Assembly: GCF_900110955.1 (NCBI RefSeq)
Contig: NZ_FOFR01000025.1
Location: 61,677-125,676, forward strand
DNA from: Lentzea xinjiangensis
GTDB taxonomy: Bacteria > Actinomycetota > Actinomycetes > Mycobacteriales > Pseudonocardiaceae
Reading direction: 5' to 3'
DNA: 64,000 nt
Part shown: in pieces, positions 1 through 7,232 of the stretch
Layout: each line of letters starts with the position of its first letter
Position numbering within the stretch: position 1 is the stretch's first letter
Made by a program: the position numbers and the translations under genes
Notes under the pieces: model-generated
The model's input: the letters and a program-made list of their open reading frames with translations, nothing else
Databases searched by the model: none
Told to the model about the DNA's origin: nothing

Positions 1-64
1 GCGGCACCACGCCGCCGAGCCCCTGCAGGTAGATCTCGTTCTGGTACGCGGAGAAGGACGTCAT
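1..64 (-). CDS. alpha-hydroxy-acid oxidising flavoprotein (lactate 2-monooxygenase-like), N-terminus only
   Basis: Only the first 21 codons lie inside the window; the gene runs off the left edge. The visible N-terminus begins MTSFSAYQNEIYLQGLGGVV. The pattern NEIYxQGLxGV is the usual beginning of actinobacterial FMN-dependent alpha-hydroxy-acid oxidases and lactate 2-monooxygenases, which oxidise L-lactate or related 2-hydroxy acids in the cytoplasm. The ATG lies 19 bp after the secDF stop on the same strand, so it may be the last gene of that operon. No catalytic residue is visible, so the substrate cannot be judged. Confidence 0.6.
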   Translation of the reverse strand, partial: MTSFSAYQNEIYLQGLGGVVP

Positions 65-83
65 GCGCCTACTCTGCTACGGA

Positions 84-2237
84 TCAGGCGCGTGCGGCCA
101 CCGTGCGTTCGGCCGAAACCGCTCGGCGTGGCCAACGCGACTCCAGCCACAGTGCGACGGGAGCGGCGGTGACCACTGTGGACGCCGTGCCGGCCACCAG
201 GCCGATCAGCAACGCCGTGGCGAAGTCGGCCAGCGACCCGTCGCCGAGCACCAGCAGCGCGGACAGCACGAAGAGCACGCCGATGCCGGTGTTCACGGTG
301 CGCGGCACGGTCTGCACCACCGCGTCGGACACCACGTCCGGGTAGGAGGCCTTCAACCGGGACCCGCGCAACGAGCGCAAGCGGTCGAAGACCACCACGG
401 AGTCGTTGACCGAGTAACCGATGACCGTCAGCAAAGCCGCCAGGAACACGCCGTCGGCCGTCTTGCCCAGCCACGCGAACACCCCGACCAGCACCAGGAC
501 GTCGCTGAGCAGCGCGGCGACGGTGGCGACGCCGAGCCGCCAGTCGAAGCGCACGGCCAGGTAGCCGAGCTGGGCCGCGACCGCGATGGCCAGGCCGATC
601 ACGGCGTTGCGGCGCAGCTCCGAGGACAGCGACGGACCGATCAGCTCGTTGCCGTCCTGGCGGGCGCCGCCGTCGACGGCCGAGGAGACGACCTGGCCGA
701 TCCGGGACGACTGAGCGTCGTCGATCGGGCCGGTGCGCAGGGAGACCTCGTTGCCCGACGAGGACACGACCACGTCGGAGAAGCCCGCGCCGGCCAGAGC
801 GGCGCGCACGCGGCCGGCGTCGACGGACCCGCCCGCGGTGAAGTCGAGCATGCGACCGCCGGTGAACTCGACACCCAGGTTCAGGCCCCGCACGACCAGC
901 CCCGCGACCGCGACCAGCACCACCGCACCGGCGCTGAGCAGCCACAGCGACGGACGGCGGTACAGCACGACGGACAACCGCTGCCGCACCCAGCCCAGCG
1001 TGTGCAGGCCGCTCAACCGGGGGCGCTTCGCCACGAACCGCGTGCCGAGCACCCAGACCACCAGCACGCGCGACAGCACCAAGGCGCTGAACATCGAGGC
1101 CAGCACACCGATGGTCAGCGTGACGCCGAAGCCCCTGACCGGGCCCGTGGCGAGCCAGAACAGCAGCCCGGCGGCGAGGAGCGTCGTCACGTTCGAGTCG
1201 GCGATCGCGCTGAGCGCGCCGCGGAAACCTCCCTCCGCGGCCCGGCGTAGGTGGGGTTTGCGCGCGTACTCCTCGCGGGCCCGTTCGAAGATCAGCACGT
1301 TCGCGTCGACGGCCATGCCGATGGCCAGCACGAAACCGGCGAGGCCGGGCAGAGTCAGCGTCGCGCCGACCGCCAGGAGCCCGGCGTAGGCGACCCCCGC
1401 GTACCCGGCGAGCGCGACGACGGCCAGCAACCCGGCGAGCCGGTAGGCGAAGACGAGGAACACCGAGGTCAGGGCGATGCCGATGATCGCGGCCCGCGCG
1501 CTGGCCTCGATGGCCTCTGCGCCGAGCGTCGCGCCGACGGTGCGCTGTTCGACCACCTCGACGGGCACGGGCAGCGCGCCGGAACGGATGACCAGGGCGA
1601 GCTCCTCCGCCTCCTCGGCGGAGAACCGGCCGGTGATCGTCGTGGCGCCGCCGGCCTGGCCCGCGCCGCAGGGCGTGTCGAGGCTGACCTCGGGTGCCGA
1701 GATGGGCTTGCCGTCCAGCACGAACGCGATCTGGCGGCCGGGGGTGCCGGACGGCTCGCAGGCCGCCTTGCCGGTGACCTCCTGCCACTTGCCGGGGGCG
1801 TCGCCCTGGAACTGGATGGTGACCACGAAGCCCGCGCCCTGCGGGTTGCGGACGGACTGCGCGTCCGAGATGCCCTCGCCGGTCAGGACGGTCTCGCCGT
1901 TGCGCTGGACGACGAGCTGGGCGGTGCGGCCGAGGACCTTGACGGCCTCTTCGGGGTCCTGGACGCCGGGCAGCTCGACGACGATGCGGTTCTCGCCGGA
2001 GCGGGCGATCACCGGCTCGGCGACGCCGAGCGCGTCGACGCGGCGGCGGAGCACTTCCAGCGAGCGGTCGGCCGCGTCGGAGTCGCCCCGGGCCTCGAGG
2101 ACGATCTGGGTTCCCCCGCGCAGGTCGAGGCCCAGGCGGGGATCGGTGGTGAGCAACAGGAATGCGGAGGCGACGAGGACGCCGAGCGCTGCCAGAGCGC
2201 GCACGAGGAGTCCCCGTCGCGCGGTGTCGCGCGACAT
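84..2237 (-). CDS. secDF: fused protein-export membrane protein SecDF
   Basis: 717 aa. SecD and SecF are accessory subunits of the SecYEG translocon that use the proton-motive force to pull exported chains out. Both halves are visible: an N-terminal membrane segment, the SecD signature DLRGGTQIVLEA near residue 38, an external domain, then a six-helix region with AIGMAVDANVLIFERAREE. A second unit starts with the SecF signature GVEFTGGRMLDF and contains VNDSVVVFDRLR. Actinobacteria normally carry separate secD and secF genes beside yajC and relA. A single-chain SecDF in a different setting, downstream of a TPR membrane protein, therefore looks like an additional paralogue. A GGAAGG ribosome-binding site lies 11 nt before the ATG. 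Confidence 0.88.
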   Translation of the reverse strand: MSRDTARRGLLVRALAALGVLVASAFLLLTTDPRLGLDLRGGTQIVLEARGDSDAADRSLEVLRRRVDALGVAEPVIARSGENRIVVELPGVQDPEEAVKVLGRTAQLVVQRNGETVLTGEGISDAQSVRNPQGAGFVVTIQFQGDAPGKWQEVTGKAACEPSGTPGRQIAFVLDGKPISAPEVSLDTPCGAGQAGGATTITGRFSAEEAEELALVIRSGALPVPVEVVEQRTVGATLGAEAIEASARAAIIGIALTSVFLVFAYRLAGLLAVVALAGYAGVAYAGLLAVGATLTLPGLAGFVLAIGMAVDANVLIFERAREEYARKPHLRRAAEGGFRGALSAIADSNVTTLLAAGLLFWLATGPVRGFGVTLTIGVLASMFSALVLSRVLVVWVLGTRFVAKRPRLSGLHTLGWVRQRLSVVLYRRPSLWLLSAGAVVLVAVAGLVVRGLNLGVEFTGGRMLDFTAGGSVDAGRVRAALAGAGFSDVVVSSSGNEVSLRTGPIDDAQSSRIGQVVSSAVDGGARQDGNELIGPSLSSELRRNAVIGLAIAVAAQLGYLAVRFDWRLGVATVAALLSDVLVLVGVFAWLGKTADGVFLAALLTVIGYSVNDSVVVFDRLRSLRGSRLKASYPDVVSDAVVQTVPRTVNTGIGVLFVLSALLVLGDGSLADFATALLIGLVAGTASTVVTAAPVALWLESRWPRRAVSAERTVAARA

Positions 2238-2282
2238 GGGTGGATGAAGCCTTCCGGGAGAAGGGTTGCCGAGGAACGGGGT

Positions 2283-2609
2283 TCAGCGACCGGAAGGCGG
2301 CGAGCGGTCCCGCTGCGGGGTCCAGCGGACCGTGTCGGGCGCGCGGTGCACGCGCCGGGCGAACGCGATGACGAAGCGGACGGGCAGCGCGGGCCTCGCG
2401 ACCGGTGGCACGTCCATCGGCAACTGCGCCTGCGGCACCCGGGCCGCGTGGTGGTTGTGCGGCTTGGGCGCGGCGCCGGGCAGGTTGGCGGCGTCGTGGC
2501 CGTGCCGGACGACGGAACCGGAGGCGGGAGCGGGCGAGGCGGGCGAGGCGACGACGAACAGCTGCGTCAGGAACAGCAGGAACGCGAGCGCGACCGCGTT
2601 GCGACGCAT
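2283..2609 (-). CDS. small exported or membrane-anchored protein of unknown function
   Basis: 108 aa. Residues 2-26 form a hydrophobic signal or anchor segment (RRNAVALAFLLFLTQLFVVA) followed by an Ala/Pro/Ser-rich stretch and a His- and Pro-rich tail ending in basic residues. I recognise no domain. The start is supported by a TGATG overlap: the A of the upstream TPR gene's TGA stop is the first base of this ATG, a layout typical of translational coupling. It sits 45 bp upstream of secDF on the same strand, so the three genes probably form one transcript. Coding status is inferred from this arrangement. Confidence 0.6.
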   Translation of the reverse strand: MRRNAVALAFLLFLTQLFVVASPASPAPASGSVVRHGHDAANLPGAAPKPHNHHAARVPQAQLPMDVPPVARPALPVRFVIAFARRVHRAPDTVRWTPQRDRSPPSGR

Positions 2610-3562
2610 CACCGCTTCCTGCCTCCCCCGACGTAGACGAGCGCTCCCCCCACGACAGCGCACAACCAGGAAAGCACAAGTGGCTGCATGGTGGTCGCCC
2701 CGAACAGCAGCGCGACCGTCCAGCCCACCAGGACGAGCGCGGACGCGGCGAGCAGCGACACCGTCACCGCGAGCTTGCGCAGGCCGAACAGCACCTTGAC
2801 CGGGCGCAGGCGCAAAGCCACGACACCGCAGCACAGCACCAGCGCGCCGGTGAAGTACGCCAGGTAGGGCGTCGGCCGCGGCATACCGGCGATCAGGGCG
2901 AGCAGACCACCGCCGACCAGCAGCAACGAGAGCATCCGCAGCGCGCGCCACACCTGCGCCTTGTCCAGCTGCACCGGCGCGAGCGGCTTCGCGGACCGGC
3001 GCCGCCGCACCGTCGCGAGGTTCGCGCGGGAGTCGGCGTCGGACGGGTCGAGCTTGATCGCCGTGCGGTAGGCGTGCTCGGCGGTGCCCCAGTCGCGCAT
3101 GCGCAGCGCCGCGTCGCCGAGCACCTGGAACGCCCGCGCCTCGGTGGGCGCGAGCTGGGAGGCGTGCAGGGCCGAGTCGAACGCCTCCACGCCACCCTCC
3201 GGCGAGCCGGCGAGCACCTCGGCGAGCACGACGTAGCACCGCCAGTCGCCGGGCTTGCGCCGCACGGACTCCCGCGCCGCGACCACCGCCTCCTGGTGCC
3301 GGCCGAGGTCGTTCAGCGCGAGCGCGGCCAGCCGCTGCGGCCAGGCCGGCTCGCCGTCGAGCACCATCGCGCGCTTGGCGGCGTCGAGCGCCTGGTCCGC
3401 CTCACCGAGGTCGAGGTGGGCGGCGGCGAGCCGGCACCACGCCCCGGCGTGCCGAGGGTTCGCGGCCACGAGGGGCCGCAGCAGGTCGATCGCCTGCCGC
3501 GGCTTCCCCGAGGCGGTGAGCTCGGCGGCGCGCAGGAGCACCGCGGTCATCGGCTCGGACAC
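2609..3562 (-). CDS. tetratricopeptide-repeat membrane protein
   Basis: 317 aa. The first ~190 residues are TPR-like helical pairs (for example AWCRLAAAHLDLGEADQALD and AFQVLGDAALRMRDWGTAEH, typical of TPR A/B helices). They are followed by three or four hydrophobic segments between residues ~205 and 312 and a short basic end (GGGRKR). TPR domains bind other proteins; the membrane anchor places this one at the inner face of the membrane. It is the first gene of the run TPR - small exported protein - SecDF, so a role in protein export or envelope assembly is possible, but that is inference from position only. Confidence 0.75.
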   Translation of the reverse strand: MSEPMTAVLLRAAELTASGKPRQAIDLLRPLVAANPRHAGAWCRLAAAHLDLGEADQALDAAKRAMVLDGEPAWPQRLAALALNDLGRHQEAVVAARESVRRKPGDWRCYVVLAEVLAGSPEGGVEAFDSALHASQLAPTEARAFQVLGDAALRMRDWGTAEHAYRTAIKLDPSDADSRANLATVRRRRSAKPLAPVQLDKAQVWRALRMLSLLLVGGGLLALIAGMPRPTPYLAYFTGALVLCCGVVALRLRPVKVLFGLRKLAVTVSLLAASALVLVGWTVALLFGATTMQPLVLSWLCAVVGGALVYVGGGRKR

Positions 3563-3607
3563 ACCGCCCAGTGTGACAAAGCACCTCCGGCCCTCGAACG
3601 GGTGACC

Positions 3608-5029
3608 TCAGGCAGCGCCGAACCAGCGGGCGAGCTGGCCGTCGAGACTCCGCTGGTCCTCCCCCGCCCACGCCACGTGCCCGTCCGGCCGCAGCAGCAC
3701 TGCCGGGGCGTCCAGCTCCTCGCTCACCTCGGCCAGGTGGTCGACGCGGTCGGAGAAGCCGCCGGGCGACAGCCGGCCGGTCTGGTCGAGCAGGACGCCG
3801 CGACCGGCGTGCATCCGGTCGTAGAGCCCGCCGCGCCGCAGCGCGAGGTCCCCGATCCGGCGGCCCACCAGGTCGTCGGAGGAGCCGAAGTCGTACCGGA
3901 TCGAGATCGCGATGATCTTCTCGACCAGGTACCGGTTGACCTCCTCGAACCGCACCAGCTCCGTGAGCAGCCGCCGCACCGACCGCGGTCCCGGCTCGAC
4001 CTTCATCAGCTCGATCTGGGCCCTGGTGTTGTCGAGCACCTCCGCGGCCACCGGATGCCGTTCGGCCTGGTAGGTGTCCAGGAGGTCCTCCGGTGCCCGG
4101 CCGCGCACCGCGGCCGCGAGCTTCCAGCCCAGGTTGAAGGCGTCCTGCAGGCCGAGGTTGAGCCCCTGGCCACCGGTCGGCGGGTGGACGTGCGCCGCGT
4201 CGCCCGCGAGGAGCACGCGGCCGGACCGGTAGCGCTCGGCCTGCCGGGTGGCGTCGCCGAAGCGGGACAGCCAGCGCGCCGAGTGCACCCCGAAGTCCGT
4301 GCCGGCGACCCGGCGCAGCTCGCGCCGGAAGTCGTCGAGCGTCGGCATGACCGCGCGGTCCTCCGCCACGTCGGAGGCGGGCACGACCACCCGGTACCGG
4401 CCGCCGCCGATCGGGCCGAGACCGAACCGCTTCTGCGTCTTGCGGACCTCGGTCATCACCGGCACGACCTCCTCGTGGGGCACGCCGATCTCCATCTCCC
4501 CCAGCAGCGTGTCCACCCGCGACGGCTCGCCGGGGAAGTCGATGCCGGCGAGCTTGCGCACGGTGCTGCGCCCGCCGTCGCAGCCGACCAGGTAGCGCGC
4601 CCGCACCGCGGTGCCGTCGGCCAGCTCGGCGGTCACGCCCTCGTCGTCCTGCGCGAGGCCCGTCACCGCGCTGCCGCGCCGGACCTCCGCACCGGTCTCC
4701 AGGGCGCGCTCGGTGAGCAGGCGCTCGGTGACCGGCTGCGGCAGGCCGAGGGTGTGCGGGTACTTGGTGTCGAGCCGTTGCGGCGCCGGCCTGTCGATGC
4801 CCGCGAAGAAGCCGGCGAGCGGGTGCTTCGTGCCCAGCGCCAGGAACCGGTCCACGATGCCGCGCTGGTCCAGGACCTCCAGGCTGCGCGCGTGCAGGCC
4901 GAGCGACCGCACCACCTGGTTCGGTTCCGGGTCCCGCTCCAGCACGACCACCCGCACGCCGTGCAACCGCAGCTCGCCGGCCAGCATCATGCCGGTCGGA
5001 CCACCGCCGGCGATGATGACGTCGATCAT
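3608..5029 (-). CDS. rox: rifampicin monooxygenase (Rox-like FAD monooxygenase)
   Basis: 473 aa. Group A flavoprotein monooxygenase: the N-terminal dinucleotide fold has GGGPTGMMLAGELRLHGVRV, a DG motif is present (VGCDGGRSTVRKLAG), and the second FAD-binding motif is GDAAHVHPPTGGQGLNLGLQ. Blocks such as GEPSRVDTLLGEMEI, RWLSRFGDATRQAERY and LLRPDGHVAWAGEDQ match, as I recall them, the Streptomyces Rox enzymes that hydroxylate and linearise rifampicin. The length also fits. The start at 5029 is preferred over the in-frame ATG at 5041 because GAGGAAG sits just upstream of it. A palindromic rifamycin-associated element lies 58 bp upstream, which supports the substrate. Without that element it would simply be an aromatic-hydroxylase-family enzyme. 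Confidence 0.82.
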   Translation of the reverse strand: MIDVIIAGGGPTGMMLAGELRLHGVRVVVLERDPEPNQVVRSLGLHARSLEVLDQRGIVDRFLALGTKHPLAGFFAGIDRPAPQRLDTKYPHTLGLPQPVTERLLTERALETGAEVRRGSAVTGLAQDDEGVTAELADGTAVRARYLVGCDGGRSTVRKLAGIDFPGEPSRVDTLLGEMEIGVPHEEVVPVMTEVRKTQKRFGLGPIGGGRYRVVVPASDVAEDRAVMPTLDDFRRELRRVAGTDFGVHSARWLSRFGDATRQAERYRSGRVLLAGDAAHVHPPTGGQGLNLGLQDAFNLGWKLAAAVRGRAPEDLLDTYQAERHPVAAEVLDNTRAQIELMKVEPGPRSVRRLLTELVRFEEVNRYLVEKIIAISIRYDFGSSDDLVGRRIGDLALRRGGLYDRMHAGRGVLLDQTGRLSPGGFSDRVDHLAEVSEELDAPAVLLRPDGHVAWAGEDQRSLDGQLARWFGAA

Positions 5030-5087
5030 GGACTTCCTCATTTCCCCAGGTGAGAGCCAGTGGCCGGGAAATGATGGACCGTACCTG

Positions 5088-5106
5088 GGGGCTTGCCGCA
5101 AGACCC
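5088..5106 (-). promoter_or_regulatory. rifamycin-associated element (RAE) upstream of rox
   Basis: On the minus strand the sequence is GGGTCTTGCGGCAAGCCCC, an inverted repeat with arms CTTGC/GCAAG and G/C flanks. It matches the 19-bp RAE that I recall from the promoters of actinomycete rifamycin-inactivation genes (rox, rph, arr, helR). It lies 58 bp before the Rox start codon, in promoter position. It probably mediates rifamycin-responsive induction of rox. The match is from memory and not from a search. Confidence 0.8.
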
Positions 5107-5196
5107 GGGGTGCGCTATACGTTGAAGTGGGAGGAGAGCGCTGCCCGCCTCCCACCGCCGTCTCCGGGGGTTCGCGGCGTCACCGGTGAGCGCCCG

Positions 5197-5589
5197 TCAG
5201 CGCAGCAGCCCCGCTTCGTGGAGGTGGGCGAAGATGACGCGGTCGACGGGCGAGATCCGGTCCGCGTCAGCGGTGGTGAGCCACGCCAGCTCCTCGATCT
5301 CCGCCGACGCCACCGGTTCCCCCGCGAACGACGCGGTGTAGCAGGTCATCCGCACGGTCACCCCCGGCGAGCGGCCGTGCGCCTGCGCCTCGAACGTGCC
5401 GAGGTGCTCCGCCGACGCCGCGTCGATGTCGACCGACAGCTCCTCGCGGATCTCGCGCACGAGCGTCTCGACGTCGGACTCCCCCGGCTCGCGCTTGCCA
5501 CCGGGCAGGTAGTAGGTGTCCTTGCCGGCTGACCTGGTGCCGAGCACCCGGCCGTCCACCAGGTGGATCCAGGCGACCTTGTCGATCAT
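5197..5589 (-). CDS. NUDIX hydrolase
   Basis: 130 aa. A Nudix box is present: G followed by KREPG, E, seven residues, then REIREELSVDI. This gives the Mg2+-binding REUXEE core, with Ser in place of the usual Gly after EEL. Such enzymes cleave nucleoside diphosphates linked to another moiety; the length suits a small housecleaning pyrophosphatase, but the substrate cannot be deduced. The ATG lies 9 bp after the azoR stop on the same strand, so the two are probably co-transcribed from the divergent azoR/marR promoter region, linking it to the same stress response. Confidence 0.85.
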   Translation of the reverse strand: MIDKVAWIHLVDGRVLGTRSAGKDTYYLPGGKREPGESDVETLVREIREELSVDIDAASAEHLGTFEAQAHGRSPGVTVRMTCYTASFAGEPVASAEIEELAWLTTADADRISPVDRVIFAHLHEAGLLR

Positions 5590-5598
5590 GCCGCCAGG

Positions 5599-6180
5599 TT
5601 AGGCGGACGCGAGCTCCTTGACCACGCGGTGCGCGTCGGCGAGCGACTCGACCGCGAGCTCGCGGAACTGGTGCAGCTGCGGGTTGACGTCGGCGAGCGT
5701 CAGCTCGGCGTGCACGAACTCGAGGTTCCGGTCGAGCCCGATCATCGACAGCACCGCCCGCAGGTACGGCTCCTGGAAGTCGAAGCCCTCGCGCGGCGTG
5801 CCCGGCTTGTACGAGCCGCCCCGCGCGGTCACGACGACGACGCGCTTGCCGCCCAGCTCGTAGGTGCCGTCCTCGCGCGGGAAGAACTCCCTGGTGGCGA
5901 CCTGGTCGATCCAGGCCTTCAACGTCGACGGGATCGAGAAGTTGTACATCGGCGCGCCGATGAGGATCACGTCCGCCGCCCTGACTTCGGCGACCAGCTC
6001 GGCTTGGACGCCGTGCTCCGTGCCGTCCACGTGCGGGACCGGCGTCGCGTTGAGGTCCCGGTAGGTGTAGCCGCCCTCCGGGTTCGCGGACCGCCAGACG
6101 TCGGCGAACGACCCGGTGATCTCGCGGGTCACGGATCCTTCGCGGCGGATGCTCGAGTCGATGTGCAGCAGATTGGTCAT
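5599..6180 (-). CDS. azoR: FMN-dependent NADH:quinone/azo reductase
   Basis: 193 aa, flavodoxin-like fold of the AzoR/AcpD family. It begins MTNLLHIDSSIRREGSVTREIT, where the SS-x-R segment binds the FMN phosphate, and has the flavin loop APMYNFSIPSTLKAWID around residue 95 and a TARGGSY segment near residue 142. Family members reduce quinones and azo compounds by two electrons with NADH and protect against electrophiles. It is divergent from a MarR regulator with a 73-bp intergenic region, a very common arrangement in which the MarR protein represses both promoters. Confidence 0.88.
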   Translation of the reverse strand: MTNLLHIDSSIRREGSVTREITGSFADVWRSANPEGGYTYRDLNATPVPHVDGTEHGVQAELVAEVRAADVILIGAPMYNFSIPSTLKAWIDQVATREFFPREDGTYELGGKRVVVVTARGGSYKPGTPREGFDFQEPYLRAVLSMIGLDRNLEFVHAELTLADVNPQLHQFRELAVESLADAHRVVKELASA

Positions 6181-6182
6181 GC

Positions 6183-6236
6183 CAAGAACATACGATCGAA
6201 GAACTTCCGAATCAAGACGTTCTCACTCAAGAACAT
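6183..6236. promoter_or_regulatory. divergent azoR/marR control region with repeated AAGAAC boxes
   Basis: The region between the two divergent starts is AT-richer than its surroundings and carries CAAGAACAT at 6183-6191 and again at 6228-6236, GAAGAACTT at 6198-6206, and AAGACGTTCT at 6214-6223, which contains the inverse half GTTCT. The repeated AAGAAC/GTTCTT half-sites are a plausible MarR-family operator covering both promoters. No binding data exist here; this is a pattern call. Confidence 0.5.
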
Positions 6237-6253
6237 CTGACCTGGGAGGTAGG

Positions 6254-6736
6254 ATGGGTCACATGGAGGAGGAGCCGCAGCTGCACCACGCCTGCGCGGA
6301 GAAGTGGGACTTCAACTGGCTGCTGCACCGCGCGACCCAGCGGGTCGGTGCCGCGTTCGCCGAGGAGATCGCGAAGTTCGGCGTGTCCGTCCGCGGTCAG
6401 CTGATCCTCCAGACGCTCGCGAACGAGGAGGCCCAGCGCACCCAGCTCAAGCTCGGCGCCATGCTCGGCCTCGACAAGACGACGCTCACGAGCGAGCTCG
6501 ACAAGCTGGAGCGAGCCGGCCTGGTCACCCGCGTCCCCGACCCGAACGACCGCCGGGTGCGCACCCCGGTGATCACCGACCGGGGCCGGGAGTTGCAGAA
6601 GCAGGCCGGGGACGCCCTCGCGGAGGTCGAACGCGCTTTCCGCGCGCGCTTCACGCACGAGGAGATGACGGTCATCCGCCAAGCGCTGATCGACCTCGCC
6701 AACAGCGAAACGCCCGTGCACGGCTCCTGCCTGTAG
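6254..6736 (+). CDS. MarR-family transcriptional regulator
   Basis: 160 aa from the ATG at 6254, preceded by GGAGG; an ATG nine bases later is also possible. The winged-helix core is clear: TQLKLGAMLGLDKTTLTSELDKLERAGLV (recognition helix region, ~residues 70-98), followed by the wing TRVPDPNDRRVRTPVITDRGREL. MarR proteins act as dimers that release DNA when bound by phenolic or electrophilic ligands or when cysteines are oxidised. This one has cysteines near the N-terminus (HHACAEKW) and at the end (HGSCL). It probably represses itself and the divergent azoR-NUDIX pair. Confidence 0.88.
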   Translation: MGHMEEEPQLHHACAEKWDFNWLLHRATQRVGAAFAEEIAKFGVSVRGQLILQTLANEEAQRTQLKLGAMLGLDKTTLTSELDKLERAGLVTRVPDPNDRRVRTPVITDRGRELQKQAGDALAEVERAFRARFTHEEMTVIRQALIDLANSETPVHGSCL

Positions 6737-6978
6737 ACCCGTGCACCGAATTCCCCCGACGAGTCCGGCAGCGGCAATCACAATGCGTTGCAGCAGCGCC
6801 ATCGTCACCCCATCGAGTGACACTTTGCCTTGCGACCCACGACACTGACCGCGACCAGGCGCAACTACCCGGCAGACGGCGCGAATTCGTCGTCATGACC
6901 TTCGGTTCATCGCGTCTAATTGGTGCGAGCGCCGGAACCGCCGAGCCGGCGCGCCGGATGAGCTGGAGGAAGAAACCC

Positions 6979-7179
6979 GTGGGAGCCAAAGACGAGTGGC
7001 AGGTGAGCTGCCGCGACATCGCCTCGCGCCGACGGGACATGACGGTGTTCGTCAGCCAGGGGCACATCGTGATCACCGTGCCCCCGGGAGAAGCCGCTGT
7101 TCTCACCCCACTGGAAGTCGGCCGCCTGCGGGCCGCACTGCGCGATGCCGTCGTGAGCGCCTCCGACACCGAGACGTGA
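6979..7179 (+). CDS. small conserved-looking protein of unknown function
   Basis: 66 aa starting MGAKDEWQVSCRDIASRRRD. I chose the GTG at 6979 because GGAGG lies 9 nt before it; an in-frame ATG at 6958 would add seven residues. The middle alternates polar and hydrophobic residues (MTVFVSQGHIVITVPPGEAAVL) and the end is helical (LEVGRLRAALRDAVVSA). I do not recognise a domain. The 242 bp between the marR stop and this gene hold no other open frame that I would support and probably contain its promoter. Confidence 0.55.
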   Translation: MGAKDEWQVSCRDIASRRRDMTVFVSQGHIVITVPPGEAAVLTPLEVGRLRAALRDAVVSASDTET

Positions 7180-7195
7180 CCGCCGTCACAGCGTT

Positions 7196-7213
7196 ACCTA
7201 CTCGCAAGTAGGT
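7196..7213. promoter_or_regulatory. inverted repeat ACCTACT-CGCA-AGTAGGT, candidate TetR-type operator
   Basis: A perfect 7-bp inverted repeat separated by CGCA lies 20-37 bp before the acyl-CoA synthetase start, where a repressor would block transcription. Its size and ACT...AGT symmetry resemble operators of TetR-family regulators of fatty-acid genes in actinobacteria. No TetR gene is adjacent, so the regulator would be encoded elsewhere. Confidence 0.5.
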
Positions 7214-7232
7214 TAGTGGCAGAGTGGGGTGC

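Noticed and set aside
61..2679. Long open frame opposite/within secDF and its neighbours
   Set aside because: Composition is almost only Arg/Pro/Ala/Gly, as expected for an off-frame reading of high-GC DNA; the SecDF frame has clear family motifs.
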